Source: Pseudomonas simiae
GTDB lineage: Bacteria; Pseudomonadota; Gammaproteobacteria; Pseudomonadales; Pseudomonadaceae
Assembly: GCF_900111895.1 (NCBI RefSeq)
Contig: NZ_FOKB01000006.1
Coordinates: forward strand, 248,001 to 312,000
Length of the DNA: 64,000 nucleotides
Direction: 5' to 3'
Each line of letters opens with the position of its first letter. The stretch's first letter is position 1. This document shows positions 59,529 through 64,000 of this stretch, piece after piece. A model generated the notes under the pieces. It did no database searches, was not told the DNA's origin, and saw only the letters and a list, made by a program, of their open reading frames with translations. The position numbers were made by a program, and so were the translations under genes.

Positions 59529-59557
59529 ATATGGGGGTGGTGAGGGGGATTTCAACT
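59529..59557 (-). promoter_or_regulatory. Heat-shock (sigma-32) promoter of hslVU
   Basis: On the minus strand, GTTGAAA (TTGAAA at 59555-59550) and CCCCATAT (59536-59529) are separated by 13 bases. This closely matches the sigma-32 consensus CTTGAAA-N11-16-CCCCATNT. The hslV start lies about 48 bases downstream. Confidence 0.9.
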
Positions 59558-59624
59558 GTAGGACGGGAGGGCGGACGAGTGGTGTTTATGTGCCGGACTC
59601 GGTCCTGAGGCCGCTTTAAATCAA

Positions 59625-59714
59625 CTGTGGGAGCGGGCTTGCTCGCGAATGCGCTAGATCAGTCGATACATCGGGTGACTGATACACCTTATTCGCGAGC
59701 AAGCCCGCTCCCTC
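59625..59714. repeat. REP doublet (GCGGGCTTGCTCGCGAA family)
   Basis: The forward arm is GTGGGAGCGGGCTTGCTCGC. The inverted arm ends CGCTCCCTCATT, with one base changed in the GTGGGAG end. It fills most of the gap between the SPOR-protein gene and the hslVU promoter. Confidence 0.88.
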
Positions 59715-59738
59715 ATTTTGATTAGCGTTGACTGTGAA

Positions 59739-60440
59739 TCAGCGGCTCTGGCGTTGTTGTAACAACAGGTTGCTAAAGCCCGCGCCGGCCAATTGTTTCT
59801 GTGCCACGGTCAGCTGTTCACGGTTGCTGAACGGCCCCACCAGCACGCGATACCAAGTCGCATCCTTCACGGTGCCGGACTCTACCGTCACCGACTGGCC
59901 CAGCAGAATGATCTGCGCCCGTACGCGATCTGCATCCGCCTGTTTCGGGAACGAGCCCGCTTGCAGGAAGAACTTGGTCACCGGCGCGGCCTTGGTCTCG
60001 GCAACCGGCGGTGCTGGCGGTGGGGTGATCCCGGCCAGTGCGGCCTGGGCACGCGCCGTGTCGATTTTCGCCGCCTCCGCAGGCGTGACCGGTGTGGTCG
60101 GCACCTGTGGCGTCGGCAGGGTTTTCTCCGGCACGGCGTCAGGCGGCACGATCACTTCCGACTCCGGCAGCAACGTGTAGAAATCGTACTTAGGCTTCAC
60201 CGGTGCCGTCGGGCTCGGCGCAGTCTTGTTGGCTTCGGCCATTTTCGTGGCTTTCTGTTGTTCCTGCTTGACCCGTTTGACGTCATCGCCCTTGCCCGGA
60301 TCCAGTTTCATCAGGAACACGATAAACGCGCCGACGGTGAGGCCGATCGCCAGCCACAGCCAGCCCGGAATCGGCTTCTTCGCCGGGGCTTGGTAGCGGC
60401 TGGCGCCGCGCTTGGGTGCAGGTTTTTTCTTGGCAGCCAA
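59739..60440 (-). CDS. SPOR-domain cell-division-associated protein (FtsN-like)
   Basis: The protein has 233 residues. A basic cytoplasmic start (MAAKKKPAPKRG) is followed by a membrane helix (about 25-44, GWLWLAIGLTVGAFIVFLM), a charged then proline-rich linker, and a C-terminal SPOR domain (about 155-230, KFFLQAGSFPKQADADRVRAQ and WYRVLVGPFSNREQL) that binds denuded septal glycan. The order argS-SPOR-hslV matches ftsN-like genes of gammaproteobacteria. The start is TTG 60440, one base after the argS stop; no ATG offers this N-terminus. Confidence 0.88.
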   Translation of the reverse strand: MAAKKKPAPKRGASRYQAPAKKPIPGWLWLAIGLTVGAFIVFLMKLDPGKGDDVKRVKQEQQKATKMAEANKTAPSPTAPVKPKYDFYTLLPESEVIVPPDAVPEKTLPTPQVPTTPVTPAEAAKIDTARAQAALAGITPPPAPPVAETKAAPVTKFFLQAGSFPKQADADRVRAQIILLGQSVTVESGTVKDATWYRVLVGPFSNREQLTVAQKQLAGAGFSNLLLQQRQSR

Positions 60441-60441
60441 C

Positions 60442-62178
60442 TTACATACGCTCCAGAGTTTCCAGGCCCAACAGTTCCAGGCCTTGCTTGAGGGTCCGTC
60501 CAGCCAGAGCGGCGAGGCGCAGGCGGCTCTGCTTCTGGGCTTCGTCGTCGGCGGTCAGGATCGGGCAGTTCTCGTAGAAGCTGGAGAACAGGCCGGCGAC
60601 TTCGTACAGGTAGGTGCACAGGATGTGTGGCGTACCTTTCTCGCCGACGCTGTTCAGCACTTCGCCGAATTGCGCCAGCTTGGCGGCCAGCTCCTGTTCA
60701 TGGGTTGCCTCGAGGTTGATCTGGCCTTCGACTTCGCTGAAGTCCTTGCCCAGCTTGCGGAACACGCCGGCCACACGGGTGTAGGCGTACAGCAGGTAAG
60801 GCGCGGTGTTGCCTTCGAAGTTGAGCATCAGCTCGAAGTTGAAGCTGTAGTCGCTGGTGCGGTGCTTGGACAGGTCGGCGTATTTCACTGCGCCAATGCC
60901 CACCACGCGGGCAATGTTGCGCAGGTCGGCCTCGGCCAGCTCCGGGTTTTTCTCTTTCACCAGGTTGTAGGCACGCTCCTGGGCTTCGGTAAGCAGGTCG
61001 ATCAGCTTCACGGTGCCGCCGTCGCGGGTCTTGAACGGACGGCCGTCGGCGCCGTTCATGGTGCCGAACCCCATGTGTTCCATGTGCATCGGGTGGGTGA
61101 CGAAACCGGCGCGACGCGCCACTTCGAACACCTGCTGAAAGTGCAGGGCCTGACGCTGGTCGACGAAATACAGCGCGCGATCGGCCTTGAGTACGCCGCT
61201 GCGGTAGCGCACGGCTGCCAGGTCGGTGGTGGCGTAGAGGTAGCCGCCATCGGCCTTGACGATGATCACCGGCAGCGGCTCGCCGTCCGCCGTCTTGAAT
61301 TCTTCCAGGAACACGCACTGCGCGCCGTTGCTCTCCACCAGCAGGCCCTTGGCCTTGAGGTCGTTGACCACGTTGATCAGGTCGTCGTTGTAGGCGCTTT
61401 CGCCCATCACGTCGGCCATGGTCAGCTTGACGTTGAGCAGCTCGTAGATTTCCTGGCAGTGGGACAGTGAAATCTCACGGAAGCGGTTCCACAGCGCCAG
61501 GCATTCCTTGTCGCCGGCTTGCAGCTTGACCACCAGGCCACGGGCGCGCTCGGCGAACTCTTCGGATTCGTCGAAGCGCTTCTTGGCGGCGCGGTAGAAG
61601 TTTTCCAGGTCCGACAGCTCGTTGCTGGTGATCGGGTTTTCCTGCAGGTAGGCCATCAACATGCCGAACTGGGTGCCCCAGTCGCCCACATGGTTCTGAC
61701 GGATCACGGTGTCGCCGAGGTACTCCAATACGCGTGCCACGCCGTCACCGATGATGGTGGAGCGCAGGTGGCCCACGTGCATCTCTTTAGCCAGGTTCGG
61801 TGCCGACAGGTCAATTACCACGCGTTGCAGCGGGCCGGCCTTGTGCACGCCGATCTTGGCGTCGGCCAGGGCCGCATCCAGGCGCGACGCCAGGGCCTGG
61901 GTGTTCTGGAAGAAGTTGATGAAGCCAGGGCCGGCGATTTCAGCCTTGCTCACGCTTTCGTCGACAGGCAGCGCAGCGATGATTTTCTCTGCCAGGTAGC
62001 GCGGCTTCATGCCCGCGGGCTTGGACAGCATCATCGCGATGTTGCTGGCGAAGTCACCGTGGGTCTTGTCGCGGGTGTTTTCCACCTGGATCGCCGGCGT
62101 CAGGCCTTCAGGCAACACACCTTCGTTGACGAGTTGGGTGAGGGCTTGTTGGATCAGCTGGCGAATGGTGTCTTTCAT
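60442..62178 (-). CDS. argS: Arginyl-tRNA synthetase
   Basis: The class I synthetase has 578 residues and charges tRNA-Arg. An N-terminal additional domain (1-110) is followed by the HIGH-like motif in APNLAKEMHVGHLRST, the catalytic Rossmann fold with NHVGDWGTQFG, and the anticodon-binding helical domain with YTRVAGVFRK and the terminal LETLERM. ATG 62178 is the family start; the upstream open frame to 62325 has no similarity. The SPOR-protein gene starts one base after its stop, so the two are coupled. Confidence 0.98.
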   Translation of the reverse strand: MKDTIRQLIQQALTQLVNEGVLPEGLTPAIQVENTRDKTHGDFASNIAMMLSKPAGMKPRYLAEKIIAALPVDESVSKAEIAGPGFINFFQNTQALASRLDAALADAKIGVHKAGPLQRVVIDLSAPNLAKEMHVGHLRSTIIGDGVARVLEYLGDTVIRQNHVGDWGTQFGMLMAYLQENPITSNELSDLENFYRAAKKRFDESEEFAERARGLVVKLQAGDKECLALWNRFREISLSHCQEIYELLNVKLTMADVMGESAYNDDLINVVNDLKAKGLLVESNGAQCVFLEEFKTADGEPLPVIIVKADGGYLYATTDLAAVRYRSGVLKADRALYFVDQRQALHFQQVFEVARRAGFVTHPMHMEHMGFGTMNGADGRPFKTRDGGTVKLIDLLTEAQERAYNLVKEKNPELAEADLRNIARVVGIGAVKYADLSKHRTSDYSFNFELMLNFEGNTAPYLLYAYTRVAGVFRKLGKDFSEVEGQINLEATHEQELAAKLAQFGEVLNSVGEKGTPHILCTYLYEVAGLFSSFYENCPILTADDEAQKQSRLRLAALAGRTLKQGLELLGLETLERM

Positions 62179-62288
62179 GGTGTTCTCTTTCGACCGCAAG
62201 CGGCGGCGCGCGATGCGCAGGTGGAAAAACTGAGCATTATCCGTGGCGAGGGCGGGCTTGCCAACCTTCGCGGGACCTATGGCCAGGC

Positions 62289-64000
62289 TTAATACAAATC
62301 TACCGGGTCTACGTCCAACGACCATCGCACTTGGCGACCGCTGGGCATTTGCTCCAGGGCAAGCAACCAGCTACTTAATAGTCGATGCAGGGGCGCGCGC
62401 GAGGTTGCCTGCAAGAGTAGTTGAGCGCGATAACGCCCGGCACGGCGCTCCATGGGCGCGGGCACCGGGCCGAGCAGTTCGATGCCGTTCAGGCCCAGTT
62501 CGCCAAGTAAACGTTCGGCGGCGCTGCAAGCTTCATCGAGGAAACCTTCGGCTTGCCCGGGTTTGTGGGCTTCGGCGCGCAACAGAGCCAAATGGGAAAA
62601 AGGTGGCAGGCCCGCGGCGCGACGCTCGCTCAGCGCCTGCTCGGCGAAGGCAAAGTAGCCCTGTTCGGTCAGTTGGATCAGCAGCGGATGGTCGGCCAGG
62701 TGGGTCTGGATGATCACCCGGCCTGGCTCTTCGGCGCGGCCCGCGCGGCCGGCGACCTGCACGATCAACTGCGCCATGCGCTCGCTGGCGCGGAAATCCC
62801 CGGAGAACAGCCCGCCGTCGGCATCCAGGATCGACACCAGGGTCACCCGTGGAAAATGGTGCCCTTTGGCAAGCATCTGCGTGCCGATCAGGATGCACGG
62901 ATGGCCTTTCTGGATGGTGGCGAACAGCTGGTTCATTGCATCTTTGCGCGAGGTGCTGTCGCGGTCGACTCGCAGCACCGGGTAGTCAGGGAACAGAATG
63001 CCCAGGCGTTCTTCGGCCCGTTCTGTGCCGGCACCGACGGGTCGCAGGTCGACTTTGCCGCATTGCGGGCAGTGGCGCGGTACGCGTTCCACATGGCCGC
63101 AGTGATGGCAGCGCAGTTCACCGTAGCGCTGGTGCACGGTCATGCGCGCGTCGCAGCGTTCGCATTCGGACATCCAGCCGCAGTCGTGGCACAGCAAGGT
63201 CGGTGCAAAGCCGCGCCGGTTGAGAAACACCAAGACCTGTTGGCCGGCGGCGAGGGTCTGGCCGATGGCTTGTTGCATCGGTCCGGAAATGCCGCTGTCG
63301 AGTGGGCGGCTTTTGACGTCAAGGCGCAGGAAGCGTGGCTGCTTGGCGCCGCCGGCACGCTCATTAAGGCGTAGGAGGCCATACCGCCCGGTGTAGGCGT
63401 TGTGCAAACTCTCTAAAGATGGCGTGGCCGAGCCCAGCACAATCGGGATGTCTTCCTGGCGTGCGCGCACTAGCGCCAGGTCGCGGGCGTGGTAGCGCAG
63501 GCCTTCCTGTTGTTTATAAGAGCCGTCGTGCTCCTCGTCGATGATGATCAGCCCGGGGTTTTTCATCGGGGTGAACAGCGCCGACCGGGTGCCGATAATA
63601 ATGTCGGCCTCGCCGTCCCGTGCGGCCAGCCAGGATTCGAGGCGCTCACGGTCGTTGACGGCCGAGTGCACCAGAGCGATGCGGGCGTTGAAACGCTGTT
63701 CGAAGCGCGCCAGGGTCTGCGGGCCCAGGTTGATCTCGGGAATCAGCACCAGGGCCTGTTTGCCGGCTTGCAGGGTTTCGCGAATCAACTGCAAATAGAC
63801 TTCGGTCTTGCCACTGCCGGTGACGCCGGCCAGCAGGAAGGCGTGGAAACTGTCAAAGCCTGCGCGAATCGCTTCGTAGGCCGCACGTTGCTCCGGGTTC
63901 AGCGGCAACTCCGGTTGGGCCAGCCAGTGTTCGTGGCGGGCGTCGGGGGCGTGCTTGCGGATTTCCACCTGCACCAGGCCCTTGGCGAGCAACAGGTCGA
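62289..64000 (-). CDS. priA: Primosomal replication helicase PriA, C-terminal part (5' end outside window)
   Basis: About 570 residues are visible, running off the right edge. The 3'-DNA-binding domain is missing. Present are Walker A GVTGSGKTEVYLQL, DEEHDGSYKQQEGLRYHARD, the SATPSLES motif, and the zinc-binding cysteines (LCHDCGWMSECERCDA, CHHCGHVERVPRHCPQCG). Helicase lobe 2 follows with GTQMLAKGHHFPRVTLVSI and QVAGRAGRAEEPGRV. PriA restarts stalled replication forks by reloading the primosome. It faces argS in the same direction with a 110-base gap. Confidence 0.96.
   Translation of the reverse strand, partial: DLLLAKGLVQVEIRKHAPDARHEHWLAQPELPLNPEQRAAYEAIRAGFDSFHAFLLAGVTGSGKTEVYLQLIRETLQAGKQALVLIPEINLGPQTLARFEQRFNARIALVHSAVNDRERLESWLAARDGEADIIIGTRSALFTPMKNPGLIIIDEEHDGSYKQQEGLRYHARDLALVRARQEDIPIVLGSATPSLESLHNAYTGRYGLLRLNERAGGAKQPRFLRLDVKSRPLDSGISGPMQQAIGQTLAAGQQVLVFLNRRGFAPTLLCHDCGWMSECERCDARMTVHQRYGELRCHHCGHVERVPRHCPQCGKVDLRPVGAGTERAEERLGILFPDYPVLRVDRDSTSRKDAMNQLFATIQKGHPCILIGTQMLAKGHHFPRVTLVSILDADGGLFSGDFRASERMAQLIVQVAGRAGRAEEPGRVIIQTHLADHPLLIQLTEQGYFAFAEQALSERRAAGLPPFSHLALLRAEAHKPGQAEGFLDEACSAAERLLGELGLNGIELLGPVPAPMERRAGRYRAQLLLQATSRAPLHRLLSSWLLALEQMPSGRQVRWSLDVDPVDLY

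Overview
The window is a stretch of core chromosome from a Pseudomonas of the P. fluorescens group. The evidence is high-GC coding with GTG and TTG starts, a complete Pseudomonas-type hut locus with five-step histidine degradation, a phaC1-phaZ-phaC2-phaD / phaI-phaF polyester cluster, and a dozen REP-type inverted repeats typical of P. fluorescens genomes. As I recall the P. aeruginosa PAO1 map, gene order from typA to priA largely follows the block of roughly PA5117 down to PA5050. No tRNA, rRNA, insertion sequence, prophage or CRISPR array was seen.

Layout. Positions 1-11.3 kb hold the 3' part of typA, a Cys-cluster protein, glycogen phosphorylase (glgP), an uncharacterised membrane/secreted pair (DUF2339 + DUF3999), fructose-1,6-bisphosphatase and two small lipoproteins including a lipocalin. 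Positions 11.4-27.5 kb are the 13-gene hut locus: hutF on the minus strand, hutC-hutD, then hutU, a urocanate-type NCS1 permease, a HutXWV ABC transporter, two histidase-like genes, an APC permease, hutI and hutG. A sigma-54 promoter and a palindromic HutC-type operator lie just before hutU, and a second operator lies between hutF and hutC. Together these genes import histidine and urocanate and convert histidine to glutamate through formiminoglutamate and formylglutamate. Positions 27.6-31.2 kb hold an orphan choline-type binding protein, an HSL-type esterase, proline iminopeptidase and D-aminoacyl-tRNA deacylase. Positions 31.4-39.6 kb hold opgGH for osmoregulated periplasmic glucans and a polar amino acid ABC transporter with two binding proteins. 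Positions 39.6-43.6 kb hold two tandem chemoreceptors.

Positions 43.7-49.7 kb are one compact minus-strand run, ubiE-ubiJ-ubiB-hisI-hisE-tatA-tatB-tatC-rsmE. Positions 49.8-56.9 kb are the medium-chain polyhydroxyalkanoate locus: phasins phaI and phaF converge on phaD-phaC2-phaZ-phaC1, with a shared terminator between, and phaC1 has a good sigma-54 promoter. Positions 57-64 kb hold a DUF971 gene, hslVU with a near-perfect heat-shock (sigma-32) promoter, a SPOR-domain protein, argS and the C-terminal two-thirds or more of priA.

The most notable observation is that the first histidase-like gene (hutH1) is an intact, full-length reading frame. It lacks exactly the Ala-Ser-Gly triad that forms the MIO cofactor and also lacks the catalytic tyrosine, so it looks like a retained pseudo-enzyme embedded in the hut operon. 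Other points worth a look are an orphan periplasmic binding protein, a DUF2339/DUF3999 module, an ABC permease with a periplasmic insertion, tandem receptors with diverged sensor domains, a structured opgG leader and mixed-family REP doublets.
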